From NCBI GenBank assembly GCA_947475165.1, contig CANJLD010000011.1:62001-126000 (forward strand): a stretch of 64,000 nucleotides of DNA. Direction: 5' to 3'. This DNA is from Bacteroidota bacterium. GTDB lineage: Bacteria > Bacteroidota > Bacteroidia > Chitinophagales > LD1. The notes under the pieces were generated by a model. It saw only the letters and a list, made by a program, of their open reading frames with translations, ran no database searches and was not told the origin of the DNA. The position numbers were made by a program, and so were the translations under genes. Of the stretch, positions 47,059 to 56,828 are shown piece after piece (position 1 is the first letter of the stretch; each line of letters begins with the position of its first letter).

Positions 47059-48047
47059 AAGAAGTAAGCATCATCATTCCCGCTGTAAAATGGGAACCTT
47101 TTGCTAAGCAATGTGTTACTATCTGCGCTTCTTTATTTCCACAATCGGTAATCATTCTTGTGCTGGATGATGAAACTCCGTTAAATGTTTCTGTTAAGAA
47201 TTTGAATGTGATGTATGGACAGCGCGGAACAATTTCCCGAAAGAGAAATGTGGCGGTGAAAGCGGCACAAACGGAGTTTGTCGCTTTCATTGACAGCGAT
47301 GCTTTTCCGCATAAAGATTGGCTAGGCAGTGCTTTAGAAACATTGAAAACGAATAAACATGTGGGAATGGTGGGAGGTCCAAACATTTCACCACTTGCTC
47401 AAGAAGAAGAAAGAAATTTAGTGGGCATGGCAACTAAGAGTTGGCTGGTGGCGGGCAAATGGAATTTTTATAAATCTGAAAAATCTACTGCCCAGTTCTG
47501 CGATAATCTACCTTCTTGTAATCTCGTTTTACGCAAGCAATTGTTTGAAGAATTAAGCGGAATGAATGAAGATTTAGAAGTAGGTGAGGATACCGACTTT
47601 TGCGCTCGCATGATTGCAAGTGGGCATGGTGTGTTTTTTAACTCTAAAGCCATCGTGTATCATTACGACAGAGAAATTGCTGCTTACTTTCGTCAGCGCA
47701 TGGTGCGCGGTGCTGGCGTGTACGAACTTCTCGCAGGTAGTTCGGCACAAAAGAAAAACATTTATACCTACTTATTACTTCAACCGGTTTCTATTTTATT
47801 GTTTTGGTTGTCGTTTCCTTTAGGGTTTTGGTGGCAACCTTGGTTTTATGTAGTGGCAATAATTGGAGCGTTGTATGTTTTGCTCATACTTGTTGAGGCA
47901 TTTAAGCACAGCGCTATAATGAAACATCTTCCAATAGTGAGCGCGCTTATTTTGGCAGGAAATATTTTGCCGGGTGTGGGATTTATTTTAAAAGCATTTG
48001 GACTTTTGCCTACGTTGCATTCATTTTACAGGAACGATAAACATTGA
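47055..48047 (+). CDS. GT2 family glycosyltransferase
   Basis: The ATG at 47055 gives a 330-residue protein whose N-terminus, 'KEVSIIIPAVKWEP', is a proper GT2 beginning; the TTG at 46968 reads back into the previous gene. The nucleotide-sugar DxD is Asp80-Ser81-Asp82 in 'VAFIDSDAF', and 'DLEVGEDTDFCARMIASGH' contains the ED/catalytic region. The C-terminal 90 residues have three to four hydrophobic helices, so it is membrane-bound. It overlaps the SPASM gene upstream. It is convergent with 48052 four bases away. Confidence 0.9.
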   Translation: MKEVSIIIPAVKWEPFAKQCVTICASLFPQSVIILVLDDETPLNVSVKNLNVMYGQRGTISRKRNVAVKAAQTEFVAFIDSDAFPHKDWLGSALETLKTNKHVGMVGGPNISPLAQEEERNLVGMATKSWLVAGKWNFYKSEKSTAQFCDNLPSCNLVLRKQLFEELSGMNEDLEVGEDTDFCARMIASGHGVFFNSKAIVYHYDREIAAYFRQRMVRGAGVYELLAGSSAQKKNIYTYLLLQPVSILLFWLSFPLGFWWQPWFYVVAIIGALYVLLILVEAFKHSAIMKHLPIVSALILAGNILPGVGFILKAFGLLPTLHSFYRNDKH

Positions 48048-48051
48048 TTTC

Positions 48052-49089
48052 TTAGACGAGATTTCCCAATATACTCTGATAAGCTTCGCAAGGCTGCCAG
48101 CATTGCGGGCATTGTCCTTGCCAAATTTCCTGTTGGAGTTTTTTTGTTTCGGGCAGGTTCCAGATTTTTCCCAAATCAAAATTGTGGTCGCGAAGGCTGC
48201 CTAATTTTTTATCATAGGTTACACAAGGATAAACGGTACCCCAAGAATCAATAAAGCACGAAGCGTTTAAGGAATGACAGCGCACCGGTGTTTTACCCGT
48301 TTCCAAATACTTCTCTACTTTTCCTAAGTATTGGTTCTCTAAAAAACTTACAGGACCACGAGTAATGCCTCTTAACTTTTGATACTGTTTTAACTCTGCG
48401 GCAATAATTTTTTCTGAACTAACATCTCTCAGTTCGTTTGCACCGTTATTATAAAAATGAGAAGACTCATGTGCGATGTTCACATGAAAGTCGCGCGGAT
48501 TTAAATCGGGTAAAACTCTTTTTACTGCTTCGAATGTTTGCTGGTATTTGCCTGCGTTGTGTTTAGAAAGAGTCATTCCCAAAACTACTTCCACTCCTTT
48601 AATTTCCTGCAACAAGCGGAATGTTTCAATTTGTTTTTTCCATCCGCCTTTTTTCCCGCGCACTTCATCGTTGGTTTCTTCGTCACCATCTAAACTAACG
48701 GTGATGATTAATTTGGGAGGATTCATCTTCATAATCTCTTTCACTCCATCTACCGTTTTTTGCGTGAAGTATCCGTTAGTAGGAAAGTGAATCAACGCAA
48801 GGTTTTTGCAATATTTTAAACTCGATTCAACAATGGAAACAAAATCATTTCGAATCCAAATTTCGCCACCGGTAAAATCAATCCAGTTAAAACGATTAGA
48901 GTTTTGAAAGAAAGTGGTAATCTCTTCTGTAGTCAATTCATCTTCGGGGCGTTTTTGCCAAATGTTGCAGGTCTTACATTTGTAATTGCACCAATAAGTA
49001 AGAACGAAAGTCAGCTTGTAAGGAAAAGGCAGCCGACCGAAATTAGAGGATAGAATATTTTTTGCAAGACTTAATCTTTCTCTGACCAT
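48052..49089 (-). CDS. Radical SAM protein with C-terminal SPASM-like domain
   Basis: The ATG at 49089 is preferred over the TTG at 49113. The 345-residue protein has CNYKCKTC (34, 38, 41), 'DFTGGEIWIR', and a C-terminal auxiliary-cluster region with 'CHSLNASCFIDSWGTVYPC' and 'QCPQCWQPCEAYQ'. The layout is the same as the gene at 45985, although the two are not close. It faces the GT2 gene and is divergent from the GT9 gene at 49216. Substrate unknown. Confidence 0.87.
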   Translation of the reverse strand: MVRERLSLAKNILSSNFGRLPFPYKLTFVLTYWCNYKCKTCNIWQKRPEDELTTEEITTFFQNSNRFNWIDFTGGEIWIRNDFVSIVESSLKYCKNLALIHFPTNGYFTQKTVDGVKEIMKMNPPKLIITVSLDGDEETNDEVRGKKGGWKKQIETFRLLQEIKGVEVVLGMTLSKHNAGKYQQTFEAVKRVLPDLNPRDFHVNIAHESSHFYNNGANELRDVSSEKIIAAELKQYQKLRGITRGPVSFLENQYLGKVEKYLETGKTPVRCHSLNASCFIDSWGTVYPCVTYDKKLGSLRDHNFDLGKIWNLPETKKLQQEIWQGQCPQCWQPCEAYQSILGNLV

Positions 49090-49137
49090 TTTAGTATCGA
49101 AATAATGGTGCAAAATAGTGATTATTGTGGAAGCGCT

Positions 49138-49167
49138 TTTGATTGTTCACTTTCGAATTTATTTTTG
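49138..49167 (+). promoter_or_regulatory. Bacteroidota promoter, TTTG-N18-TATTTTTG, before the GT9 gene
   Basis: TTTG at 49138-49141 and TATTTTTG at 49160-49167 are separated by 18 bases, the same spacing seen at 31791. Transcription would start near 49173, leaving a leader of about 43 bases before the ATG at 49216. Confidence 0.55.
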
Positions 49168-49215
49168 GATTAGATAGTAGTACAGTACTCGTCAAATATT
49201 TAACATTGCTTACCA

Positions 49216-50409
49216 ATGAACATTGAGCGACTTAGGAAATTCGATTTTTTTATAGGCTCTGTATTGATTGTGTTGTTGCGACCCGCTTCTATTCTACTAG
49301 GCACTATCCTCAGGCGCAATCATGATCTGGTTATCAGAAAGCAATTAGTGGTGATGAAAATTAAAGGTGGAGGAAGTTTGCTTCTCGCTTTGCCTGCCAT
49401 GTTGTCGCTACGGAAAAAATATCCTGATAAAAAATTTACACTGATTACCTCGGCTGAGGTAAAACCTTTTGCCGAATTAATGGGCGTGTTTGATGAAATT
49501 GTATTGGTAGATACTTCACATTTCATTTCTTTTTTCTTTTCCTCATTAAAAGCTATTCAAAAAGCATGGCGGGCCGATGGGCTTATCAACTTTGAAATAC
49601 ATTCAAAGCTCACCACGGTTTTTTCTTCTCTATCCTGCGCCCGAAACCGATTTGGTTTTTATCATGAAACCAACTCATGGCAGCGCGATGTTATCACGCA
49701 CCTTTTTTTCTATAACATTACTTCACCTGTTTATATCAATTACAATCAGGTGGCACTGGCTTTAGGCGCAAACATTTTACCTTATAAAGAGGTGGCAGAT
49801 TTTTTTGTTCAGCATAATCAGTTGAACGAAAAAGTTGCTAAAGAACAAACCATAAAAATTGCGTTTGCCCCTTTCTGTTCAGACCTAGGAAGAGAACGGG
49901 AGTTTTTGCCAGAACACTGGTCGAAAATTTTAAGGAACAAATTTGGAAACACACAGACATTGCTCATTATTCTTGGCGGGAAAAGTGATGTTCATCGCGC
50001 GGCTCAGTTAGAACTTCATTTAAAAGAAGCCCTGCCCGATTTGAAAATTGAAACCCGGGTTGGTAAAACAACACTTCAGCAATCAGCTGCGCTCATACAA
50101 TCAGCAAATGAATTTTTCACAATTGATTCCGGGCTTAATCACATTGCGCGGTTGATAGGTGGCGATGTGCGTATTACTTCTTATTGGGGCCCAACCGACC
50201 CCATCACCCGCCTCGCTCCGTTTCCGAATCTTATTGAAAATGTGATTTACGCAAAATTGTTTTGCTCGCCATGTGTACATGTAGTAGCCATACCTCCGTG
50301 CCGTGGCAATAATATTTGCATGAAGCAATATGTAAAAGAAGACCTGAATCAATACTCAACCGGTGGATGGCTAATTATTTCGGACAGTGCAACACCAAAA
50401 AATATTTGA
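49216..50409 (+). CDS. GT9 family glycosyltransferase (heptosyltransferase-like)
   Basis: The 397-residue protein has the GT9 (PF01075) plan: an N-terminal 'MKIKGGGSLLLALPAMLSLRKKYP', and a C-terminal 'FTIDSGLNHIARLIGG' followed by 'TSYWGPTDP', the donor-binding region. The first 30 residues are hydrophobic. Classical members add heptose to the lipopolysaccharide core, but in Bacteroidota many act on other surface glycans, so the sugar is not fixed. A cysteine cluster near the C-terminus (FCSPC...PPCRGNNICM) is common in this branch. It starts a rightward pair with the gene at 50414. Confidence 0.88.
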   Translation: MNIERLRKFDFFIGSVLIVLLRPASILLGTILRRNHDLVIRKQLVVMKIKGGGSLLLALPAMLSLRKKYPDKKFTLITSAEVKPFAELMGVFDEIVLVDTSHFISFFFSSLKAIQKAWRADGLINFEIHSKLTTVFSSLSCARNRFGFYHETNSWQRDVITHLFFYNITSPVYINYNQVALALGANILPYKEVADFFVQHNQLNEKVAKEQTIKIAFAPFCSDLGREREFLPEHWSKILRNKFGNTQTLLIILGGKSDVHRAAQLELHLKEALPDLKIETRVGKTTLQQSAALIQSANEFFTIDSGLNHIARLIGGDVRITSYWGPTDPITRLAPFPNLIENVIYAKLFCSPCVHVVAIPPCRGNNICMKQYVKEDLNQYSTGGWLIISDSATPKNI

Positions 50410-50413
50410 GTTG

Positions 50414-52129
50414 ATGAAACCGTTCAAAGCATGGGGTACGCTACTTTGGCAACGTTCGCTTGCCATCGAAGAATATATAAATGCATTTTCAGTTGCCATC
50501 CTATTGATTTTGCCAAATTTTATTTGGATAGTGCTTGATAAAAGTGTTTGGCGAGGTGACCCTGTTGGCTATGCACTCGGGTCGGCAGATCTTTATCAAA
50601 AACTAATACAGAACCCATATGTATGGGTAAGATATTTATTTGGAGGATATAAAGGACCGTTTATATTATGGATTGGTCAGTTTTTTGTAGGCATTGGCAA
50701 TTTCATTGGTTCCGTAAACTTCTCCCTGCTACTCATTCCGCTAATAGCTACACTTATTACATTCATTTTCTTATTCAAGAGTTTTGAATTGAAATTCAAA
50801 AGCAAAGCAATTGCTCTTTGCGGTTGCTTGTCCATAGCCGCTTCGCCTTTATTGAATAGTGTGTCCACGGGGTTTTGGGTAGAACCTATGCAGCTAGCCA
50901 TTACTTCATGGTTTATCTATGCCATGATAAGGGCAAGCAATTGGAGCTTTTATTTCTCATTATCGCAATTCATTATTGCCGGCTCGCTAGCAATACTGAT
51001 AAAACTATCCTCTCCTCTTTATATCATAGGCCCTGCTATCGCATTCTGGATAACCGTCTTTAGGGGTTCCCCTTCGATGAAAATGAATAGAAAGGATTTT
51101 TTTTTCCTTTTAGTTTCTTTATTGTTTTTTCTGCCAACCGCAATTTTTTATTTCAACAATTTAGCTCCTATACTCGGATTCGCGCATTTTGCCGCAACCA
51201 GCCCCTTATTTGGCACAAAGTTATCTAAGCTTGACCTTTGGATAGAATATATAAGTAATGGTGTTTTTCTATACACCACATTTCGTTTGGTCATTCTACT
51301 GTTGTTATTGGGTTTAATAAAAACAATTAAGCAAAAGGCCTTTGGAAATTTTGCGGCTGTGTTTGTTGTTGCTTTATTCCAAATAACCATTTTTTTTCTT
51401 GCCTGGCTTACATCTCCCAATGGCGATTACAGATATTTTTTATCCGCTGTACCATATTTCGCTATCTTAATATGCTGGAGTTTGACTATTATAAATAACC
51501 GGATACTTACTATCATATCATTAACTTTATTTATTCTTCAATTTACTTTCGTTAATGGATTTACGTTTAGACTAACTCATTTAGATCCTTCGTACGTGAA
51601 TATACGCCCGTTAATAAAAGAACGAGACAGGGAGATGAAACTTATAAATGATTTAATGCCCTTGGCAACACGTGATTCTTCAATTATTTTTGATCTGGAT
51701 CCAGGGTTCGGGTTGGCTTCATTCCAATATGAACTCGCCAAACGAGATATAAAAGGGAATTGGTCCCGCTGTTGTGTTGATGTTAGTGCTTTCTTAAACA
51801 TTGAGCGTCAGGAAATAGATACCGGGAAGATTAATAATGAAATAGCCTGGAAAAATGTTCTTGCATATAGCCCGGATTTTTACATTACGTGGAACTCGAG
51901 ACTATCTTCTGCATTAGCCCAAATCGAGATGCGGAAAATTGATACCTATACAGCAGCCACGGTGCCTGCGCGTTGGAAAATAGCGGATAAAATGAAAAAT
52001 TGTAATCTTTATGAGGTTGTTGCTTTTTCAGATTATCCGGAATTATTGGTGTACAAACGATGTGATATACCTGTAGCAAAATTTCAGAAAACTCATCTGC
52101 TTCAATCTTACTACAATGTCAACCGATAA
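50414..52129 (+). CDS. Polytopic membrane protein, GT39/GT-C-like
   Basis: The ATG at 50414, 4 bases after the GT9 stop, is chosen over the GTG at 50387, which would overlap. The 571-residue protein has about ten hydrophobic helices in its first 400 residues, then a soluble tail of about 170. An early 'WIVLDKSVWRGDPVGYALGSADLYQ' has acidic residues in the position of the catalytic Asp of GT-C enzymes. It therefore may transfer a sugar from a lipid carrier, but no family-defining motif is certain. It converges on the gene at 52214. Confidence 0.72.
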   Translation: MKPFKAWGTLLWQRSLAIEEYINAFSVAILLILPNFIWIVLDKSVWRGDPVGYALGSADLYQKLIQNPYVWVRYLFGGYKGPFILWIGQFFVGIGNFIGSVNFSLLLIPLIATLITFIFLFKSFELKFKSKAIALCGCLSIAASPLLNSVSTGFWVEPMQLAITSWFIYAMIRASNWSFYFSLSQFIIAGSLAILIKLSSPLYIIGPAIAFWITVFRGSPSMKMNRKDFFFLLVSLLFFLPTAIFYFNNLAPILGFAHFAATSPLFGTKLSKLDLWIEYISNGVFLYTTFRLVILLLLLGLIKTIKQKAFGNFAAVFVVALFQITIFFLAWLTSPNGDYRYFLSAVPYFAILICWSLTIINNRILTIISLTLFILQFTFVNGFTFRLTHLDPSYVNIRPLIKERDREMKLINDLMPLATRDSSIIFDLDPGFGLASFQYELAKRDIKGNWSRCCVDVSAFLNIERQEIDTGKINNEIAWKNVLAYSPDFYITWNSRLSSALAQIEMRKIDTYTAATVPARWKIADKMKNCNLYEVVAFSDYPELLVYKRCDIPVAKFQKTHLLQSYYNVNR

Positions 52130-52173
52130 TTATTTACTGGAACTATAAAGTAACTGGTGTTGGCAGGGGAACA

Positions 52174-52200
52174 TCCTATTTGTAATTTTTCAAATTAGGA
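52174..52200. terminator. Possible bidirectional hairpin terminator
   Basis: TCCTATTTG and CAAATTAGGA are inverted repeats separated by an 8-base T-rich loop, with one bulged base. The hairpin lies in the 84 bases between two converging genes (52129 and 52214). No clear run of U residues follows on one side, so the call is tentative. Confidence 0.33.
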
Positions 52201-52213
52201 TTTGCTTACAATA

Positions 52214-54058
52214 CTACTTTCTCAACCCTTGTTGCTGAATAAGTTGCTCCGACAGTTCCTTCGGTAAGGAACTGTCTAAATCTCCAAGCATTTTTGTCAA
52301 AGGTCCGTTTAGCGCTGACGCATAAAACCGCTCTTCTGCAATGCTGGTTGATGTGAGCTGGCAGGTTTCCTGTATTTTGTTTTTGTAATCTTCCAATTTA
52401 GCATTTTGTTCTTCGGCACTTCTGCCGTTTGCGCTTTGTAAATGATTTTTTATTTTTTCAAACAACCGGTCGCGCAGTTCTTCGGCTGTACTGTCTATCA
52501 CTATTTCTTGGCCTAAATTTGAATTTTGGTAAAATCCCTCTTTAGCATTAGGTGTTACCTTATCCCGGCTTTTTTCAAAACCCAGTAAATGAAATATTTT
52601 TTTAAATCCGGTTGGTTCATGATAAATTCCCTGCAGTTCATCCCATCGGTTTAACAAAAAGGCTTTGTCTTTTGCCGACCAGGAATGAAAATATTTTACG
52701 TAAAGCGGATCGCCAAAGTGGTATGTAAATTTCCCTTTGCCGGTTCTACGCATAGATTCCAATACCTCGATAAGCAACAGAAAACGTTCTTTTCTTTTTT
52801 CAATATTATTTACATCGCTTTGCCATTCCCATTGCCGGTTGCCAACGTATTGCACCACTCCGGGGCGGTCATGTAAATATTTTGCATTAGGCCCAAAGGC
52901 ATTGGCAGTAACATGGCTCAATACGTTCGGGTTTTGAATAAACCAATTTAGGGTTTCCTTAAACTGCTCATCGGTTTCGGTTGGGTAGCCGTAAATAATC
53001 CAACTTTCGGTTTTAATTCCTTCATCGCCAAAGAGCCTGCATGTTTTATCGGCATCATCATAGCGTGATGATTTTCCCATAGCATGCTGTACATCCGTAG
53101 AAAAACTTTCTACCCCAAGCGATACACGCGACATACCGCTTCTGCGCAGCTTGTTTACATACGATTTCGTCAACATTTTTTCCACCCGTGTGCCATAAAC
53201 GCTCCAAGGCATTACCAAACCTTCAGCAATCGTAAGGTCGCAGTATTCTTCCAATTGTTTAAATGTAACGTGCGAGATAAGTGAGTCGTCATTAAACATG
53301 TATTCAGTAATGCCATACTGTTCTACATTGCGTTTCAATTCTTCAAAAACTAACCGACCTTGCCGAGTGCGCTGTGTCAAATGATTCCATTTGTTTTCAC
53401 AGTAGTTGCAATTTAAAATACAGCCTCTTGAAAACAGAATAGGCAGACGCCCGTTGCAGGGATAAGCACGAATATCAAAATCGGTAAAGTCGGGGAGTGG
53501 AATGGTATTGATATTTTGCTGCATACCTGCACCAGTGTAGTACACCGTGCCATCTGGTTTTTTCAGCCATACTTGTTTTACTTTGTGTATGTCGCCTTTT
53601 TCTTCAATGCACTTTACAAAGTCAACCAATAAGTTTTCGCCTTCGCCTTCAATTATATAATCACTGAATTTATAAACCTGTTCAATGTTGTCCTGATTCT
53701 CGCGGGTTAAACTTGGACCGCCAGACACAATAACCACATTGGGCAAAAGATTTTTTAATTCTTTAGCTACGAGGGCGGTGTTTTTTGTGTTAGATACAAG
53801 TAAACTGAATCCAACTATATCGGGCTTTTGGTCGGCAATTTGCTTTGCCCAGTTTTTATAAAGATGCGGATGCGTAGCTACATATTCTTCGGCAGGTACA
53901 TCCCCCAATGCCGAAACCATCATGGGGCGAAACTGAATAGAGAAATCTATACACGTACAATCATAACCGGCTTGGGCCAAACTCGATTTCAAAAATGCCA
54001 ATGCCAAAGGCGGAGTTTGTGAATCCCAAACAGGCGCCAGGGCAAGTACTACTTTCAT
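52214..54058 (-). CDS. B12-binding domain radical SAM protein, long form
   Basis: The 614-residue protein has an N-terminal cobalamin-binding-like domain (about 1-180; 'IVGFSLLVSN', 'VSGGPSLTRENQDNIEQV', 'YIIEGEGENLL'), then the radical SAM core with SRGCILNCNYC (Cys213, 217, 220) and 'MSRVSLGVESFSTDVQHAMGKSS'. An extra C-terminal region of about 200 residues (from roughly 400) has no recognisable motif and is charged. Class B radical SAM proteins of this build methylate or rearrange carbon skeletons. Between converging and diverging genes, it has no obvious operon partner. ATG start at 54058. Confidence 0.88.
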   Translation of the reverse strand: MKVVLALAPVWDSQTPPLALAFLKSSLAQAGYDCTCIDFSIQFRPMMVSALGDVPAEEYVATHPHLYKNWAKQIADQKPDIVGFSLLVSNTKNTALVAKELKNLLPNVVIVSGGPSLTRENQDNIEQVYKFSDYIIEGEGENLLVDFVKCIEEKGDIHKVKQVWLKKPDGTVYYTGAGMQQNINTIPLPDFTDFDIRAYPCNGRLPILFSRGCILNCNYCENKWNHLTQRTRQGRLVFEELKRNVEQYGITEYMFNDDSLISHVTFKQLEEYCDLTIAEGLVMPWSVYGTRVEKMLTKSYVNKLRRSGMSRVSLGVESFSTDVQHAMGKSSRYDDADKTCRLFGDEGIKTESWIIYGYPTETDEQFKETLNWFIQNPNVLSHVTANAFGPNAKYLHDRPGVVQYVGNRQWEWQSDVNNIEKRKERFLLLIEVLESMRRTGKGKFTYHFGDPLYVKYFHSWSAKDKAFLLNRWDELQGIYHEPTGFKKIFHLLGFEKSRDKVTPNAKEGFYQNSNLGQEIVIDSTAEELRDRLFEKIKNHLQSANGRSAEEQNAKLEDYKNKIQETCQLTSTSIAEERFYASALNGPLTKMLGDLDSSLPKELSEQLIQQQGLRK

Positions 54059-54189
54059 AACTTGAAATTATGTTGCCGTAAAGATGGGAAAAAATACTGC
54101 CTGATGAAGTAGTGTGTGAATATTGAAAGCAAAGACGGTTAGCGGAAAGAAAATTTATCTTCGGTTTCAGAGATTTTCAATGCCCGGCA

Positions 54190-55437
54190 ATGAATAAAAT
54201 TTTTTCCCTTCTTACTACGATAATCAGAATCAAAATACCGGTTTGGATATTTATTGCCATTCCGGGCATCAGTTATCTGGGTTGGGAATATCATTGGTAC
54301 AAACAAGTTGATTTAGCTTTTATAAAGTGGCATACGCATTTGGCAGTGTATGCATATCTCTGGTTGCTTGGATTTGTTTGCTACGGAATTTTCTTTCGAA
54401 ATTCTGTTTCTGAAAAAGCAAAAAACAGATTTCTACTCTTCAGCGCGGTTTTGTTTTCGCTTTTTGTTTTAGAAATTTTCCTTTTGCTTACCGGTTTTAC
54501 CAAAACATATTTTGAAGAAGTAAGCGGATACTACCGAAGCCAATACATTCCTGCTGATAAAGGCTATTACCATCTGTGGAAACCAAACGAACCACATTTT
54601 CTTAGCAAGCCCGAATATCGCTTTTGGCGACCGACCAACTCTCAGGGCTTAGGAGATGTGGAATGGGCAATTGCTAAAAAACCGAATGAGAAAAGAATAA
54701 TGGCCTTAGGCGATTCATTTACCGAAGGCGATGGTGCGCCAAACGATTCGAGTTATGTGAGTTTGCTAAAGCAGCAATGTTTAGCAGCCGGTGATACTTT
54801 TATTTTCATGAATGCAGGAGTTTGCGGCAGCGACCCGTTTATCAACTTTGTTTTATTGAGAGATCGTTTACTGCGTTATCAACCCGATATAATTATTCAG
54901 GCATTGGGCACCAACGACATGAACACCGATATAAATATTCGCGGAGGTATGGAGCGATTTCAAAAAGATGGCACACTTAAATATAACCCTGCGCCCTGGT
55001 GGGAACCCGTTTATGCAGTAAGTTATGTAAGTCGCATTTTTTTTAGTGTGGCGGGTTACAACGAACTACTCAGAAAAAAAAATATGCCCAAGGAGGAAGA
55101 AAAAAAACTGAACACTCAGTTAGAAGATTTATTCCAACGTTACGCCACACTGTGTAAGCAGAATAATGTTCGTTTAGTTGTAGTGCTCCGTCCCGATAAA
55201 CAAGAAATTGAAAACAATAAATACGATTACAATTTTTCTGAAATTGTTCATCAGTTGAATGCCGATAGCACTGTGCAGGTAATTGACTTGTTGCCTTACT
55301 ACAAAAATTATATCGAGCAATCGCACACTACAACGGATGATTATTTTTGGGATTACGATGGTCACCATAACTCAAAAGGATATGAATTGATGGCGCAGGG
55401 CATTTATGAAAACCTTGAGCTCTTGATGAAAAATTAG
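54190..55437 (+). CDS. Multi-helix SGNH hydrolase/acyltransferase-like protein
   Basis: The 415-residue protein belongs to the same family as 42035 and 43349: 'WEYHWYKQVDLAFIKWH' (32-48), LGDSF with Ser176, 'LGTNDMNTDINIRGG', and 'YDGHH' (Asp390, His393). Its membrane part (about 15-105) should hold the catalytic domain outside the cytoplasm. It is divergent from 52214 by 131 bases, and stands alone on its strand until 57315. Confidence 0.86.
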   Translation: MNKIFSLLTTIIRIKIPVWIFIAIPGISYLGWEYHWYKQVDLAFIKWHTHLAVYAYLWLLGFVCYGIFFRNSVSEKAKNRFLLFSAVLFSLFVLEIFLLLTGFTKTYFEEVSGYYRSQYIPADKGYYHLWKPNEPHFLSKPEYRFWRPTNSQGLGDVEWAIAKKPNEKRIMALGDSFTEGDGAPNDSSYVSLLKQQCLAAGDTFIFMNAGVCGSDPFINFVLLRDRLLRYQPDIIIQALGTNDMNTDINIRGGMERFQKDGTLKYNPAPWWEPVYAVSYVSRIFFSVAGYNELLRKKNMPKEEEKKLNTQLEDLFQRYATLCKQNNVRLVVVLRPDKQEIENNKYDYNFSEIVHQLNADSTVQVIDLLPYYKNYIEQSHTTTDDYFWDYDGHHNSKGYELMAQGIYENLELLMKN

Positions 55438-55493
55438 ATGCCCGCTGAAGAAAGATAAAAATTCTTCCAAAATGGAATATAGCAGCAATTTCC

Positions 55494-56828
55494 TTATTTA
55501 ATTCCTGGGATCATCTTTTTCGCTATTTTGAAACTTATTCTATTTGCTCTATAGAACGCCCATGGGAAATTGTGTTGGATATCTTTTTCGGGAGACACAT
55601 ATTGCCAAACAAGTTTCTTTTCAGAAGTTACTTCAAAAACTTCTCCCCCCTTCCCCTCAATTTCTGTAGCCGTGCATATAAGTGTATTTCCATTAGGCAA
55701 ACGTTCAGCACTTCCTAGTCCTCCAGCTTGCATTGCTTCTTTTGGTGTTGCGGTATATTCCCATACCTTAGTATTGGTTAAAGGGTCATACTCTGTAATA
55801 CTTACCCAGAGTCGTGAATCTGGTTCTTTACTTGGTTTACGAGCCGGAATAGTTTGATTAAGATACCTAAGACAAAGTGCATCCTGTTTAGAATTCCAGT
55901 AACTACTTCCAGTACTGTTTTGAAATACAAGAATGGTCCCTTTGGATGTCAGCAATGGGGTATGCAAGGAGGTTCTTTCCGGTAAGTATCCCGTCCATTC
56001 TATATTACCTGTGGTAGTATCTAATATGCCGTAACATGAGTAAGGATTAAAGCTTAAAAGCAAATTCCCCTTTTTAAATGCTGTAATTTTTTTCGAAACG
56101 TCATTTTCGGGTAATACCTGAATCGAATTAAAGTGCGTAAATTCAAAAACACATTTTGCAGTATCCTTGCCGATATGGTAGAAAAATTTTTTGGGGTCTT
56201 GTGAAATATAGTTTTCTATACTCTGAGTGGAATCATAGGGAGTATGCAAATTACTTAAATAGCTTGACTTTGAAATAATAGAAATAAATTCTTTCAGGTG
56301 CTCGTAAACGTGCCACTCATAAATTAAATCACCTTCAGAAGAAAAAATTTTGAGTACATCAAAAATGGCCGTCACACCCATAAATTCATGGCTTTCATTT
56401 GATAGCAGGTATATGGCTCCGTTGTCATCGGCAGTGATTTCATGATGGGCAACAACAGGTGTTTTCCAGATCAGACTCATGTCGGAATCGAACTTTACTA
56501 AATCTGGACCCATCAGACCAACTATGCTGCCATCGGGAAGAATCTTTGGAAGACCGATAGGAAATTTTTCTAACACTTTCCCATTCATGTCTATCAATAT
56601 ACTTCTAGTCATCAGATTGAGCAGCGTTACACCATTTTCTGCCTTACTACTATCGTAATAATAGACACCATTCTTGACCGAGGAAGAATTGTTGACCAGC
56701 CATTCGGAATCTAATGGAAATAAAGGATGTTCAGAGTACCCATTCGACACATTAGATTTACATGCCGTAAGGGAAGAAAGAATTATTAATGAGCAAAGAA
56801 ATTTATTTATCAATTTCACATGATTCAT
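55494..56828 (-). CDS. Arylsulfotransferase-like lipoprotein, paralogue 3
   Basis: The start is taken at the ATG 56828, giving a 444-residue lipoprotein with a lipobox LTAC (Cys23); the open frame extends 66 codons further upstream but without signal-like features. The propeller repeats include 'AHHEITADDNGAIYLL', 'RTSLHTPLLTSKGTILVFQNS' and 'RLPNGNTLICTATEIEGKGGEVFEVTSEKKLVWQY'. It matches the genes at 11356 and 12819 over nearly its whole length, although it is over 40 kb away, so this family has been copied across the locus. Activity not shown. Confidence 0.78.
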   Translation of the reverse strand: MNHVKLINKFLCSLIILSSLTACKSNVSNGYSEHPLFPLDSEWLVNNSSSVKNGVYYYDSSKAENGVTLLNLMTRSILIDMNGKVLEKFPIGLPKILPDGSIVGLMGPDLVKFDSDMSLIWKTPVVAHHEITADDNGAIYLLSNESHEFMGVTAIFDVLKIFSSEGDLIYEWHVYEHLKEFISIISKSSYLSNLHTPYDSTQSIENYISQDPKKFFYHIGKDTAKCVFEFTHFNSIQVLPENDVSKKITAFKKGNLLLSFNPYSCYGILDTTTGNIEWTGYLPERTSLHTPLLTSKGTILVFQNSTGSSYWNSKQDALCLRYLNQTIPARKPSKEPDSRLWVSITEYDPLTNTKVWEYTATPKEAMQAGGLGSAERLPNGNTLICTATEIEGKGGEVFEVTSEKKLVWQYVSPEKDIQHNFPWAFYRANRISFKIAKKMIPGIK

